The translations under genes were made by a program, and so were the position numbers. A stretch of DNA of 64,000 nucleotides from Rallus limicola (taxonomy: Eukaryota; Chordata; Aves; Gruiformes; Rallidae): contig JAKCOZ010000040.1 of assembly GCA_022605955.1 (NCBI GenBank), forward strand, positions 496,001-560,000, written 5' to 3'. Every line of letters begins with the position of its first letter. The stretch's first letter is position 1. This document shows positions 50,355 to 63,137 of this stretch, piece by piece. Below the pieces are notes generated by a model that saw nothing but the letters and a program-made list of their open reading frames with translations, was not told the origin of the DNA and did not search any database.

Positions 50355-50865
50355 TGCAATGAGTCTCTCTGAATTGCTTGTTAAAGGCTGAAGAGCAACA
50401 CATACTCTGCCTGTGGAGTTACGAGTAGTCTGTTTAAATGTATCTCACAGTGAGAGTGCACATTATCCATGATGAATATGGAACAGTGAGGAGCACTCAC
50501 TACAAGAGAGGCTGCTTTGGAGATGCAAAGTTCACCATTCATTTGCTTTGCCAATAATGCTCCCACTGCGTGTATAATTGGAGTAAGAGGGTTAATGTAT
50601 TTTCTGACTGGTGTATTAGGCATTTCATAAAACTAAGTGCAAGCTGAACTCCAACAATGGCAGGTTCAACATGGCCCAGAGTGTTTAACAAAAAAACTGT
50701 TTATTGTGGAACATGTGTTGATACAGAGTGAAACCCTCCTCGAAGAAGAGCTGCTCCCTGACTCTCCTAACAAGCCAAAGACTTGGGGATTCTCTCTGTT
50801 GAGTTTGTGGGAACATCTTTGGTTGAACTCAACAATATACAGATTGACACAATTTAAACCATCAA
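50355..50865. other. Unique spacer, no gene seen
   Basis: About 510 bp between a Family C and a Family B' element; nothing recognised. Confidence 0.4.
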
Positions 50866-51197
50866 CCTGAAGGGAGCAGAGAAACAGGAGGGGAATCAGT
50901 TTGTTCAAGGGTAGACAATGGCAGGACAAGGGGGGTGGATTAAAGCTACAGGAGGGAAGGTTTAAGTTAGATCTTAGGGGGAAGTTCTGTGCAGAGAGAG
51001 TGGGGAGGGGCTGGCAGGGGCTGCCCAGAGAGGGGGTGGGTGCCCTGTCCCTGGGGGTGTTGAAGGCCAGGTTGGCTGGGGCCCTGGGCAGCCTTGTGTA
51101 GCTGCAGGCCTGGAGGTTGGTGTCCCTGCCTGTGGCAGGGGGTTGGGAGCTCTCTGATCCTGGGTGTCCCTTCCAACCCATGCCATTCTATGATCCT
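50866..51197 (+). mobile_element. CR1 LINE, Family B' (older variant), 5'-truncated
   Basis: It starts 'cctgaagggagcagagaaac' and has the B' segment 'ggtggattaaagctacagg' and 'ggtttaagttagatcttag'. It ends 'ccatgccattctatgatcc'. It shares the B' segment and the 3' end with the copy at 2902. Confidence 0.92.
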
Positions 51198-52274
51198 AAA
51201 GGCAAAGGGTCAGGCTTTAAGGCTGAAAATGCTGCCTTAGGTGAGAGAAGAGTTCATTTAGAGCTAGAAATAAAATCAAAAGTATCTACTCAGTCCAAAA
51301 CTCAGACACTTAAGATTTGTTTTAATCCCAGAACCGGAGTATCACCCTGCTTTGTGTGTATAGAGATATCTACAGGCTGAAACACACGTTCAGCTTATGT
51401 GCTTTAAGTGTAACAGTCTGAATGAGTCCAGCAGTGATTTGTATTTATTATATTTCTGAAAGAATGATTTCTTATGGGAGACTGCTCAAAAGCCATGTGC
51501 CCCAATTTTCACAAATAGGACATTTTCTTCTCACGGGACTGAAGTCCCTGAATTCACAGTCTGCATGGTGAACTCCAAAGGGGGTTTTCAGAAGCAAGGC
51601 CATAGAAAACAAAGTTTCCTTACACAGACAGCCAGTCTTTATAAGAGAGAAATAACAATTGAAACTACAAATCTCATAGGTAAGGGCTGGCAGGGAAACA
51701 TGTTTCAAGTTCTGTCAAAGCAAATCATAGACTTCAGGGCAAAAGAGATCTGATTTTCTGCATAACACAAGTCATTGGCTTTGCCTGAATTATTTTGTAC
51801 TTCAACTGGAAAAACATTTTGTTGCTAAAAAAGAGGGTTTTTTTTTAAAAAAAACCCACACTTTTCTTAAACCTACAAATAGCTAGTGGTTCAAAAATCC
51901 AAGACTTGCCCTAGAGAATTGTTCCAAAGCTTCATTAACCTCTGCTAAATATTTATGTTTTAGTTGTCATCTGTTTTTAATTTCCAGGTGCTTGGTCTCC
52001 TTTGCCTGGTAGGCTGAGTCCATCATCAACATTTTATGCCTCACTTAAATTTATACTTAAACATTTGAAGCATCCGAGTCTTCTAGTCCTGGTTCCTCTT
52101 CCTCCTTAGTTTGTATAAATGAGACACAATTTCCAAGGCTTTCAGTATTTCATTTTGGAAGAGAGGTTTGGTTTTGGGTTTTTGTTGTTTGTTTGGTATT
52201 TTGGTGGGGGTGGAGGGGCCATGGGTGGGTTGCCCCCCACCCTTTAATAAACTCAGAGTCCAGCTTTGGGAGAG
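51198..52274. other. Unique spacer with a T/A-rich patch, no gene seen
   Basis: A T-then-A run lies at about 51838-51854 and a GT-rich part at 52165-52215. No coding signal was recognised. Confidence 0.4.
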
Positions 52275-52414
52275 GTGTCCAAGGCCAGGTTGGCTGGGGC
52301 CCTAGGCAACCTTGTGTAGCTCCAGGCCTGGAGGTTGGTGTCCCTGCCTATGGCAGGGGGTTGGAGCTCTGTGACCCTTGGGGTCCCTTCCAACCCAGAC
52401 CAGGCTGGCATTCA
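52275..52414 (+). mobile_element. CR1 LINE, Family B, severely 5'-truncated
   Basis: 'gtgtccaaggccaggttggc' to 'gaccaggctggcattc'. The terminal repeat is abbreviated (ends 'ggcattcag', without 'tctatgat'). Confidence 0.88.
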
Positions 52415-53795
52415 GAACAGTCCCTTTGTAATCAACAGTCCCTTGTAATCAACACCCCCTTTTCCAAAGATCTGCAAACATTCACAGGCCCCCAGAAGGA
52501 GGCAAAGAAATGGTGACCATGAACTATTCTTACAAGTGATTTTCTTGGAAGTGACAGTAGGACACCCTTAGCTGACATCAACTAGGCCTGCTCGGTGATG
52601 TGAAGCCAGGCATGACCTGTTCCCTATGCCCCAGTTACTGAACACTCAAGCAACATGCAGGGCTCTGTAAAGCAGAGCCCTCCAGACCCAAATATGTTTG
52701 TTTAACTCTCCACAACTGCCCTGCTCTTGCTAGTGAACAGAGGCCTAGAACCTCCCAAGCCACACCATCCACTTCATGCTCCCATCACTGAACACCTCTT
52801 TAAGATCTTTTTCACTTTGGGCCTCAAGGTTTCCCATGACCATGGTTATATGCTCTATCAAAGCTGTTCCTTCTGCATCTGGTTTGTTCTGGGATACCTG
52901 TGACATCTCACCCAGGGGGAAAAGCACCACGACTATGTCCATCTACAACTGGTTTTAGGGAACAGCTTAATTAGCTTGTGATAACCCTTACCAACCTGAC
53001 CAGTGCTGAGCCTTAACCCAGTGAGGACAACCTGGCTCTGTCAAACAAGGAAGTTTCATAACCCTCTGGTTCCACCTAAGGTTTTATCATTACCTATCCA
53101 AACAACAGAAGGTGCAAACACCAGATAACTGAACTTTGACTAAGCTGCAGCTTTAATAGAATTTACTAGAAAGGATTACAGCTACCCAGCAAGATCACTG
53201 AAATAGAAATCATCCTTTTCCTAGACAGGTGTGAATTAGAAAGGAAGTTGACACAAATAGGTTTGTTCTAAAAGTTACCAAAGTGCTTGTGTCTTCCTGC
53301 AATGGGAGTAAAAACCCAATCCCCAGTCTGTTTCTCAGGAAAGACAATATAGAGGCACACAGCAAATAATTCCCTATATCCAATTACACCAGGAGCAATA
53401 AAGACAGAGCTCTAAAACCAAGCTATCTCCATCAAATAAACTCCCAGAGTGTAGTTACCAATCTCTCTTCCTAATTACAGGGCACCACTAGAGTAAAATA
53501 ACGGCTCTACTTAGATTGCACAAAGCTTAATCTGATCCCAGAAAGCTGAAGTCAGTATTAAGTAATGCCATCAAAAACATTTTTGATACTTCAATCAATT
53601 TTCACTGCATCACAAAGTAATTAACAAAGGAACTACAAAATACTCAATCACTTTGGGGAAAAAATACTATCAAATCAAGCTGGATCACATTAGCAAAAAA
53701 AAAAAAAGAGAATAAAACAATCTTTGCTTTTATAAATTATAAGAATGGCTGTTTCTAAGGCACCCAAGCCCAATTTTAGACTCATGACTCAGGTT
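52415..53795. other. Unique spacer with one protein-like short frame
   Basis: A minus-strand 65-codon frame (52745-52942) has a balanced, non-repetitive composition (for example TALIEHITMVMGNLEAQ) but no recognised homologue or clear splice sites. An A-rich run lies at about 53695-53707. The rest is unremarkable AT-rich DNA. Confidence 0.35.
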
Positions 53796-54472
53796 CTGGG
53801 TGTCATGGGGGATGAGAAACTTCCCCTGAGCCAGCAGTGGCTTTGGCAGCTGGGAAGGGAGATAGGATCCTGGGCTCCATCAGCAGAGGGGGGGCAGCAG
53901 GGACAGGGAGGGGATTGTCCCTCTCTGCTCTGCCCTGGGGAGGCCCCAGCTGGAGTCCTGTGTCCAGAGCTGGGGCCCCAGGACAAGAGAGATGTGGGAC
54001 TGTTGGAGAGGGGTCACAGGAGCCCCGGAGACGCCCACAGGGCTGGAGCAGCTCCCCTCTGGAGAGAGGCTGAGGGAGCTGGGCTGGGTCAGCCTGGAGA
54101 AGAGAAGGCTGTGGGGGGACCTCATTGCAGCCTGCCAGTCCCTGAAGGGAGCAGAGGAACAGGAGGGGAATCAGCTTGTTCAAGGGCAGAGCCTGGCAGG
54201 ACAAGGGGGCTGGAGTGAAGCTGGAGGAGGGAAGGGGGAGAGGAGATCTTAGGGGGAAGTTCTGTGCAGAGAGAGTGGGGAGGGGCTGGCAGGGGCTGCC
54301 CAGAGAGGGGGTGGGTGCCCCATCCCTGGGGGTGTTGAAGGCCAGGTTGGCTGGGGCCCTGGGCAACCTTGTGTAGCTCCAGGCCTGGAGGTTGGTGTCC
54401 CTGCCTGTGGCAGGGGGTTGGAGCTCTGTGACTCTTGGGGTCCCTCCCAACCCAGACCAGGCTGGCATTCTG
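53796..54472 (+). mobile_element. CR1 LINE, Family B, long copy
   Basis: Starts 'ctgggtgtcatgggggatg' and ends 'ccagaccaggctggcattc' without a full terminal repeat. It covers the same ORF2 region as the copy at 35592 ([36 protein letters not shown]) with the same frame breaks. It is one of the two longest plus-strand Family B copies. Confidence 0.93.
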
Positions 54473-57400
54473 CTCCAGAGGCTTGAGTGAGAGAACAACT
54501 AAACCCTACCAGCACAAGCTTTCCCCCAGGCCATTTCTCTTCGATTGTATGAGCTCACAAGTTTCTCAAAGGCTGCTCCAACACAAACCTACACACTGTA
54601 TATGTACATATACACATTATATATGTTAACATATATACATTATATATGTTTGTTTATATATATATATTTATACACACAAGAGCAGGGCTAAACAGCATGG
54701 CCACATATAAATTCACTAGGAGGCTGCCAGCACTTTTGCTTCTGTCACACCAGAGTCAGATGGGCCACCTGGGAAGTATCCCAGTACTGGAAATGTGTTG
54801 GTTTAACTGCTGTACAGGAATTTCATTTCTTCCAGCTTGGCTACCAAGGGAAGAAGAGCTGAGTCTGCAGGGCACGATAGCTATGTACCTATGTACCAGC
54901 TCATGTAACCCAGATGAGAAGTTGAAATGCTGCTAATTTCCATCAGCTGAAAAGCCAAGAATATACTGATTTTCTTCAGCCTAGTTATTAATTGTGATAA
55001 TTTAGAAATTATGCAATTAAGATTCAACTATTTTTCATGCTTTTTCACCCTCTCCTCGCTTCTCCCCTCCCTCCCCCCCCCCCAATATTGAGAAGGAAGT
55101 TAATTAGACTACTAGGCTAATTAACTGTTTGGTTAGACCTAAACTATAAATTCACTTTATTAAAGTGGAAGTTGGCACACAAAAAAAATTACCAACCACA
55201 TCCAATGATATTTTCTTTCTAAATTCTTTGAAATCCACGTGGTAAAATCAACTGGAAAGGATGCTTTATGTCCAAGAGCAGGGTTATATCATTCCAGCCA
55301 AGCTTTGTCTTTTAATTTTAAACAATACTCTAAAGTCAGAAAGTTGAATTTATTTCAGAACTTGGTCAAAATTCTCCAAAAGAAATCTAAAAATTAAAAA
55401 TCCCAAAATAGTCTTAAGAAGAAAAGGAAAAGGAAGAAAAGGAACCATTCAGGAAGTTAAGACATTCACTTTGAAATGTAATAAAGTTACAGTTCATACT
55501 GCCCGTCAGCTACTTCAGGGAACTATTAGTTGTTATTAAGATATATGTATGAAGTGATCTGTAGGAGGCTCATGCAGGGATTTCTTTTGCCAAAGAGAAG
55601 CTCCACCCCTGAATCTCAGAAGGATGTTTTGAAAATGCATCCTCCTAAACTCAGAGTCTGCTTCTGATTTAACAAGACCCTAATTGCCTGATTATTGATA
55701 ATCTCTTTGAAGTACAGTAATCATGATATTGCAGCAAATTTGCCATCTGCCTGTCTTGTTAACAACCCGTCTATTTTCACCACAAGCTGTCTTACCAAAT
55801 GAAAACACATATGGTTTCATTGCAGTGCATGTCCTTAAAAGGGTTGCAAACACAGATGGCTTTGGAGAGGAACACAATGGGGTGACAGTTTGATTTTGCC
55901 TCTCCTCTGGAGCTGTGGTGATCATCTGCCTCATATCAATGGGTCTCTGTCCTCCTCTTGTGGTGCCTGGGATGCCTATGGAGGTTGCCACACTTCCAGG
56001 CTTGGGCACCAAGAAGAGGGCTTTGTTGTTTCAACTCTAATTCCCATGGATTGCATATAAACATCCAGAGTCCCCTTCCGTGCCAAGCTATTGACTTCGA
56101 AGGGTTAGGCAGAAACCAGGCCTACCATCTATTTCAGACCAATGAAACCATATTTCTTCTGGTACCCAAATTACACTCAGAAGAGCAATGATTCCTGAGG
56201 AGCACCATCTTTGGCACAGGAGCCACTACCCTAACTTGTCAAGAACTATTTCAATAGAAAGGGCCTATTTCCAGTAAATCTCATCCCTACATCCCAGCAG
56301 CTCCTCCAACTTCTGTTGAGGATGCTTTTGTTCTTCATGCCAAGGCTGGGATTTCTCTCTGTTAAGGTTTGATATCTATAATACATCCATCCATCTCAGA
56401 GTCCAGTAATTCCTGGACACAACTCGTCTCATTCTAAGTTCAATATCAAAAATAAGCTCAGTTCTCAGTGTCTTGATGTACAAAGTAGCTCCAGAAAATA
56501 CCCTAGATAACTGACCCAGGTATTCCCAGCCCTAAGAAGACAAGTTCCACCCCAGTGCTTTTGCTGTTACTACCAAAATGAGGTACCTTGCACATGGAGA
56601 CAAGTTTTCAAAGAAATTAAGAGAGAAGCCACAGGCTGGTGAGGAGGACCTAAAAATTCACAGAGCAGGTAGAGTAAGGAAAGAACTTGCCAGCTATGCC
56701 TCATATGACCCTGAATGGGAAGGGCCCTAGAACACAATTAAGGCAAAACAAGAAAAGAAAAGCAGGAGTGATCCACATGCAAAGAGGAAGGAAATGCAAC
56801 ACTCCAAAAAGAGTGGTTTCCCAGCAGGAGAGCAGAGCTGGGGGCTGTGTATGCTGTTTGGGGCCATCATCAGTCTCCTCAAGATGGCATTGGGAGGGAT
56901 GGAATGGGATGAAGACCAGGGAGATGGGGGAGACGAGACTTTTAATATAAGCCAAGAATTACTTTTTCATTTGAGATCTCCTACAAAGCTTACTGAGGTG
57001 GGATCTCTGCAAGACTTTTCAATTACTCTGTGCTCCCTGCAGCTTTCCCCTTTTCCAAGAATGGCTTTGGAAGGATTAATTCCACCACTGGCTTACTGTT
57101 CAGAGCTAGGCAGTTCTGAAATGTGTGTAAAGGAGATTAGCTGCTCTTGGGACTGAACACTCTACTAGGAGACTCAGGTAGCTGCCCCCAACCTTACGTG
57201 ATGCACAGGAGCAAGGAAAAGAGATTTTGGGTTTATTACAGAGCTTTATCCAGATGTCAGATAAAACCTGGTAAACTTAACAGTTCTGAAATCTGAGCTG
57301 CCAGGGAAGCAATATGTAAAAGCAGAAACTGGTGGTCAGTGAGGTTAGCAGGCTTGTTATGGCCATCTGCAGAGCGTGAGCTAGATGACTGTCTAGGAGG

Positions 57401-57783
57401 AATTCCTCTATAAGCAGAGCATGACTTCAGGAAGAAAGATTATGTAAAGTCAAGCACCATGCCTATATTACAGTGTTTTCCAAAGCAGGCAAACCTGTGT
57501 GCAACAAGACAATGCAGTTGGGATGATGTTTTCCTAAACATTCAGAGCTGAGAATCAGGCTATGCCCTTTCCAAATAAGATTTCTACCCTTGGTGCACTG
57601 TTCTCTAGGCTGGTTAAATCACCTCCACTACATGCCAGTTGGTTTTTTTTCTTATCTTTAAATTCAAACAAAAAAAGTCACCCTTGAATTTTAGATCCCC
57701 AGCTGGATTCTTGCTCTACATCTAGCAAGAGGAGTTTGGAGCTTATGACAAGAACATCAGGCCATATCAGGAGATTATCAGGT
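54473..57783. other. 3.3 kb of mostly unique AT-rich sequence, no gene recognised
   Basis: It contains the TA/CA microsatellite at 54598, a poly-C run at about 55073-55083 and a purine-rich patch at 55415-55445. A 106-codon minus frame (55692-56012) could end at a donor-like 'tttggtaagac' but is not recognised as any known exon. Confidence 0.4.
54598..54677 (+). repeat. (TA)n/(TATG/CATA)n microsatellite
   Basis: Imperfect alternating purine-pyrimidine tract: 'tatatgtacatatacacatt', further 'atatatgtt' units, and a pure (TA) run near 54656-54668. It is able to form cruciform or Z-like structures and is likely length-polymorphic. Confidence 0.92.
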
Positions 57784-57924
57784 TGCCCAGAGAGGGGGTG
57801 GGTGCCCCATCCCTGGGGGTGTTCAAGGCCAGGTTGGCTGGGGCCCTGGGCAACAGTGTGTAGCTCCAGGTCTGGAGGTTGGTGGCCCTTGGGGTCTCTT
57901 CCAATCCAGACCCTTCTATGATTA
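57784..57924 (+). mobile_element. CR1 LINE, Family B, short copy with an internal deletion
   Basis: 'gcccagagagggggtggg' to 'ccagacccttctatgatt'. It lacks about 45 bp between 'ggaggttggtg' and 'gcccttggggtc', present in other Family B copies, so the block with 'tgcctgtggcagggggttgg' is gone. Confidence 0.9.
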
Positions 57925-59959
57925 GAACCCTTCCCAAAATATGTACTTTTTAGATCATATTTTTGAAACATCTGACTCTCTCTACTGACTGTATGGGAAG
58001 AAGAGATACTCTATTTAATTTCTCTGGGTAGTACTAATTTGTAAGACCCCTCAGGCACTTGGAATCATTAAGTCATTTATCAAACATCACACAGAAACTT
58101 TTCACAGACACTACAATCAAATGACCAAGCCCATCAGTGCTTCAGTCTCAGGACACTGCCCTCCTTTCAACAAACCTTCTTCCTACCCCTCAGTTCTTCA
58201 GCTTGCCCATCTGGTACTTTCTACCAGCACTTATGGTAATAGGGGAAAATGAAGTTGTCAGGCTTGAAATGGACTTTCATTGTCTGAAGGGATTTGGCAA
58301 AGCAGCTGTGCTGTTTGGAAAACTCTCATAAAGGTTTAACATAATTGCCTCTTTGAATAACGATTTCTCAAGCCCCAGACTGAATCTCCAATATGATGTA
58401 GGCACAAATTAGGAAGGTGCTTGCAAACTGTACTCAGGGGAGAGGTTTACACCAGATAAACTCCACACCCAGGACTGTTCTCTCACTCCCACCCTCCTCT
58501 GCCTTTTCACCCAGTCCACAGGCTGAATGCTAAACAGCAGTCCAGCCGTCCTCTTCTGTCAGCTTCAAGCCCTTGCACAAATAGCCAGTGGATGGATGAA
58601 TATACGTTACAGCCTGCAGCTTCAACTGGTCCTGAGGCTCCTTCTGCAGCTGGTAGCCTTCAAAACTAGGCTTCCTGCTCTTTATATGAAATGATACACT
58701 CTGGATCAGACTTACAACACCAGCATATTGCACTGTTTAGCCTTCAGAGAGATATGTCAAGTAATTGCTGCCCTCTTAAATCATTGCTGAACACTTTAAA
58801 TATAGAGGAGATTAGCTCACGCATGAGACATGGGGTTTAGAAAATGTTGTGGAAAATGCCCATAATACAACCTGCCTTGTTAAACAGGCACAGTTCTTCA
58901 GGCAAGGGAATCCAAAGACCCTGATTCTTGGAAGAGACAGCACAGAGAATGTAGCCCCAGTGCTCCAAGGGAGTTACTCCTGCCCCAAGCCTGCAGACAG
59001 CTCTTTGTGGGAGGAAGCCTGGCTTCTGCAGAGCTCTGTGTACCCAACACAAACTACAGTGGGGATTCCCTAGCCAGTTTTCCTTTTCTTTGCTCTAATT
59101 TATACCAGTTACAGTACACAATGGCTTTTTCTAGAATGTTCTCTAGGGTCCCATTCAGTCTGGAAGCTTCACACTCCCAGAGCTCCAGCCTGGGCCTTGC
59201 CCCTTCTTGCCATAACTTGCCTGCTCCCAATCCTTGAGGTGTTTACATTAATACTGTCCTCCATCCATTCCTGCAACACCAAGTCTCCAGCATGATTGCA
59301 CAGCCCACTTGAAACACAGAAACCAATATGCTCAGACCTTCAAACACTCTCTGAGCTCAACACATTTTCTCTCAATTCCCTACAATTTCTGGCCACCATG
59401 CCGTGACTGATAAATTAAGCATATTAGAAAATAAGTCTAAGCAAAGTTCATTACAACTTCTCATTAGCTCTTGGGGAGAGCCATAGCAAAAGACACTGGC
59501 ATCTCCTTCCCACTTCATCTATTAGCCAGCTGCTTCGCTGCAGATTTGCTTTTCTACTTGCAGGTCTCAGATACTTCAAGGTCTCCAGCATTTAAGCAGA
59601 TGAGGCATGTGATCAGTGAAAGATTCCCTGTAGTGAGGGGGTAGTTACATGAAGGCCCAGTGCAGTTATGGAACTGCTGAATCATTAGGCCTGTCCTTAA
59701 CATGGCTGCAGAGTGAAGTCAGTGTTACCACAGGTTGAGGGTTAGTTATCAACATCCCTGCAGTAAGAATCATTACTGAAGAACCGCTGGGTTGTTTAAT
59801 TGCCTAAGCAATTAATTACTGGGCAAAACTGGAGAGATACATGTTCCTATGAGTGACTCCCTGCAAGCATTAGAAGTTATGACAACTGCAAAGTAAACCC
59901 TAAATGTGAGCAGTCACTCTAAGTGATGACACACAGGTGCTGAGCAGGGTGTTTGCAGG
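57925..59959. other. Unique spacer, no gene recognised
   Basis: No transposon was recognised. A perfect 8-bp inverted repeat of homeodomain-like half-sites lies at 59796-59815 inside a CNE-like stretch (about 59640-59830). Confidence 0.4.
59796..59815. promoter_or_regulatory. Candidate paired homeodomain site (inverted repeat)
   Basis: TTAATTGC and GCAATTAA are exact reverse complements separated by 'ctaa'. TAATTG/CAATTA is a typical homeodomain core and the paired arrangement could bind a dimer. No conservation or functional evidence is available from the window. Confidence 0.25.
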
Positions 59960-60659
59960 TGTGGGAAATGCTGGGGAATGTTGGCTTTGCAAACTGGAAT
60001 AGGTGTGGTATTTGTCTATGCTGACAAATGACTCTATGGGGAGGGGGGGACTCAGGCTGCATCATGGGGAATCATTTGCCAGGGACTTGAGTGGTCTTGC
60101 AGGAGGCTGGGCCCCAGAGCGAAGTCTTACAGGTTAAAGGAAGATAAAGGGCAATTGTCAATCAAGGTATGGAACAGACAGGGCATAAGATAAGGGGGAA
60201 CACTGCTCAGCTGCCTAGCTGTAAGGTAAAGGCAATCCACAGGGTCCCCCCCTTTGGCTTCAGTGGGCCCAGAAAAATGCAAAGCTATGCAACAGTTAAG
60301 GGCTATGTAAAATGAGTAAGAGTACCTTAGAAAGATACTGGATTTTGCTTATTCAGCTCATGAATATTATTTTCTTTACCAAAGAGAAGCAGAACCTGCC
60401 AGACATGCAATGTGTATTATATTGCATAGTGTTAAGAAGGCAGTGCCTCGGTTGAGCTTTAACTTGGAAGTACCTAATTTATAGGTATACAAGGGAGGGA
60501 TTGTGGATGGGAATAGGGTATAAACTGCTGAAAACTCTGCCCACAGGTATGCCTGTTTTGCTAGGACACCCACTCTTGCAAGAACATAGAATAAATTGCT
60601 GCTTCACTAGTACACCCTACTGTGAGTCCTTTCTCAGGAATGTTGGCATTTCTAATACA
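59960..60659 (+). mobile_element. Probable solo LTR of an endogenous retrovirus
   Basis: About 700 bp beginning near 'tgtgggaaatg' (59960). It has a promoter-like TATA box 'gggtataaactg' (60519-60524) and a polyadenylation signal 'agaataaattgctgc' (60590-60595) about 70 bp downstream. A 'ctgtgagtcctttctca' end-like segment follows, the usual order U3-R-U5 in avian retroviral LTRs. The right end is ambiguous: 60636 ('tttctca') or about 60659 ('taataca'). A possible 4-bp 'cagg' direct repeat flanks the longer version. No gag, pol or env was found beside it. Confidence 0.5.
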
Positions 60660-63137
60660 GGAGAGTGGAGAGAATGAGCATGGAGAATGTCTCTTCTAGG
60701 GCTTCCTCAAGGTGGACATACTTAATGTTCGCTACTCTGCCACCTACAGCTCAGATAAGAAGGACTGAAGATGACATCATGAATTCTGATGTTTATAGGG
60801 AACACAATGGAGACCTTCCCAAGACCCTGTAAGCAGTGCTGACTACTACTGAGAACGCAGTCTCCATGTGTTCCCCAATACTAAGGTCAGCCAGAAACCA
60901 AAAATAGCCTTGGCCCTGTTCATTTAGTTTTAAGTGGCTACAGCTCCAATGAGTCACTTTGCAGCTGGGACATGCCAAGTTATGGAGCTGTGCACTCCTG
61001 CCCTGACATGAGCGTGATGCTTTGGACTGACACTTCTCCCATGAGTGGATCTGCACAGGGTGAAATTCATCATGAGCTTGCTGTGTTGTGCTACTCCAGC
61101 AGCTGCAGAGGAATCCAGAGGTCAAATTCTCTGCAGCCTCCAAGCATAGTATGCTACAGCTGGATAATCAACTCATTTACAGCCATGCAGCATGTTCCTC
61201 ATAGTAGTAAGTGTTGGAAGATCAGAACAGTCCCAGGTAGTACACTAGCCATTATCTACAACAGAGATCCTCTCTGGCATAACTACCCCATCAGACTCTC
61301 CTCACATAGACTTGGTGGATGGATGTTGTCAGCGTCATTACACGATGTCCCCAAGTGCCATGAGTTGAGCTGACTAAACTGGTCTGTGGCCAGGATAGCA
61401 CCATCCATGCTGGGAGCTTTGCTGGCATCAGCAGGTTGATTTTTATTACTTTTTTTAAACATTTATTCACTAATGTAGTTAGACCAGCCAAATTCTGCTG
61501 CAAACATCAATTCCTTGACTTCAGAATCACACCTAGAGTATCTAATCCCTTCTCCCCCTGCAAACAAATTCATCCATACTTCATGCTCTTCAACTTAGCA
61601 GCAACATCCCATCAAGGGTCCAGGCATCAACCCCACCAAGGGAACAGGGTGTTTCAGAGCCATGAGGCTTCTGTTTCAGAACCAGGGATTGGTGACCATC
61701 ATTCCTCATTTATACCTGGATGCAGTGATTCATGAGTAACTTCACTAGAAGGAAACTTTCCTTGATAAGTAGTACCATATGTCTGTTGTGAAGGAAGAGC
61801 TGAACACTGAATCCAAACAGGACCCAAGTGCTATTCCCTCAGCCCTAGGACTTGCTCAGGGTTGATTTAAAGAGCTGCAAAGAATTCATTTACAGTGAGG
61901 AAAAAAAAAAATAAAGAAAATAAGGATGCTTTCAGCTCTTTCAAAACCTCAAGAAGAGCTGCATTCTTTAAATACCCTTTTCTAGCACCTTAGCCATTAG
62001 CTATTTAAACAAAGAGAAGCAGAAGAACTCTTGTAACTTGGCTCAGCTCAATCAAGTGGTTTGTGTTTCTTGGCAATGTGAAAAGAAAAACTGAACAATG
62101 CACTTTTTGAAGTTTCTCTTCTGGTCATCTCTCTCTGTGCTGTGCTAAAAAAAAAAGTAAGGAAAAAACCTAAGGAAAAAAAGAAAAGGAATACACAAGA
62201 GAAAGAGCCCAGGTGTTGTATTTTACTTTAGTGAGAGGGGAATAGCAGGGGACAGGCTTTCTGAATGCAATTAAATCAGCTAGCAAAAAACTGAAAATCG
62301 ACACATGGGATAAGAATTTGAAACAGTGTTTTTATATTTCATGGAAAGTTTGGTCTTTCCTTTGCAGCCCAGATGCATTAATTGCTACAGAGAGATCTCT
62401 GCTATCTGCAGCCCACAGAGTCAGTAGTCTACAGTAAATACATACCACCACCAGAGGAAGCTTTTAAAAGATGAGAAGATGCCCAAAAGTCTCTGAATTC
62501 AGAGAAGTTAAATCTTTGTAGTGTGCAATACCACAATCTGTACGACTCAGGGTAACATTGCCTGAAATAAATCTGTGCATATGACTCACTAACTCCTCCC
62601 TGCTTACACTGAAGGGTTACCCATGCACACGCTGCAGGAGCCCCATCTCCACAGATCATCAGGTATTCCAGGAGCACACAACAAACACAGATTCAGAAGC
62701 AGACACTTGCTCTAATCTTGGGTCATTTCTTTGGCTGGTCAAGGATACAGTCCTAATTTCTGTAGAATTCTTACTAGGTGGTTATTGTGAGAATTTTCTT
62801 ATATACAGGTTCATATATAAGAGTCTGCACCATGAAAGCCTCCTGTCTATTTTAGGCAGTAGATCAGATTGGCTTATTACCTGGTCAGAAATAATTGTCC
62901 CACCAGTTAATTAATTTTTTTTTTTTTAAATAGAAACTTATTAAAGAAACAGGCAATCAGATTACAAGGATGTTTTTAGCATTCTTAGCAAAAGACAGTC
63001 AGACACAGGCCATGCTGTGCTAGCTTGATCAGGCCCATCCTTACTGAGGGTGCAGGAGCTCAGTTTCCTGTGTCCTTCCAGCCTCACAGCAGAGTGATGC
63101 AAGACTGACAATTGTTAGGAGACCTGCTGTTATGGCA
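60660..63137. other. Unique sequence, no gene recognised
   Basis: Frames of 116 codons (60793-61143, minus) and 133 codons (60972-61373, plus) overlap each other, show no known motif and are likely chance. A-rich runs lie at 61900-61910 and 62147-62156, and a T run at about 62918-62928. No CR1 was found. Confidence 0.4.

Noticed and set aside
54598..54677. TA-rich tract considered as an origin or matrix-attachment site
   Set aside because: A plain dinucleotide/tetranucleotide microsatellite explains it; nothing around it supports a specific function.
55692..56012. A 106-codon minus frame ending near a donor-like 'tttggtaagac'
   Set aside because: One good donor word is expected by chance in a stretch this size. 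No clear acceptor and no recognisable protein family.
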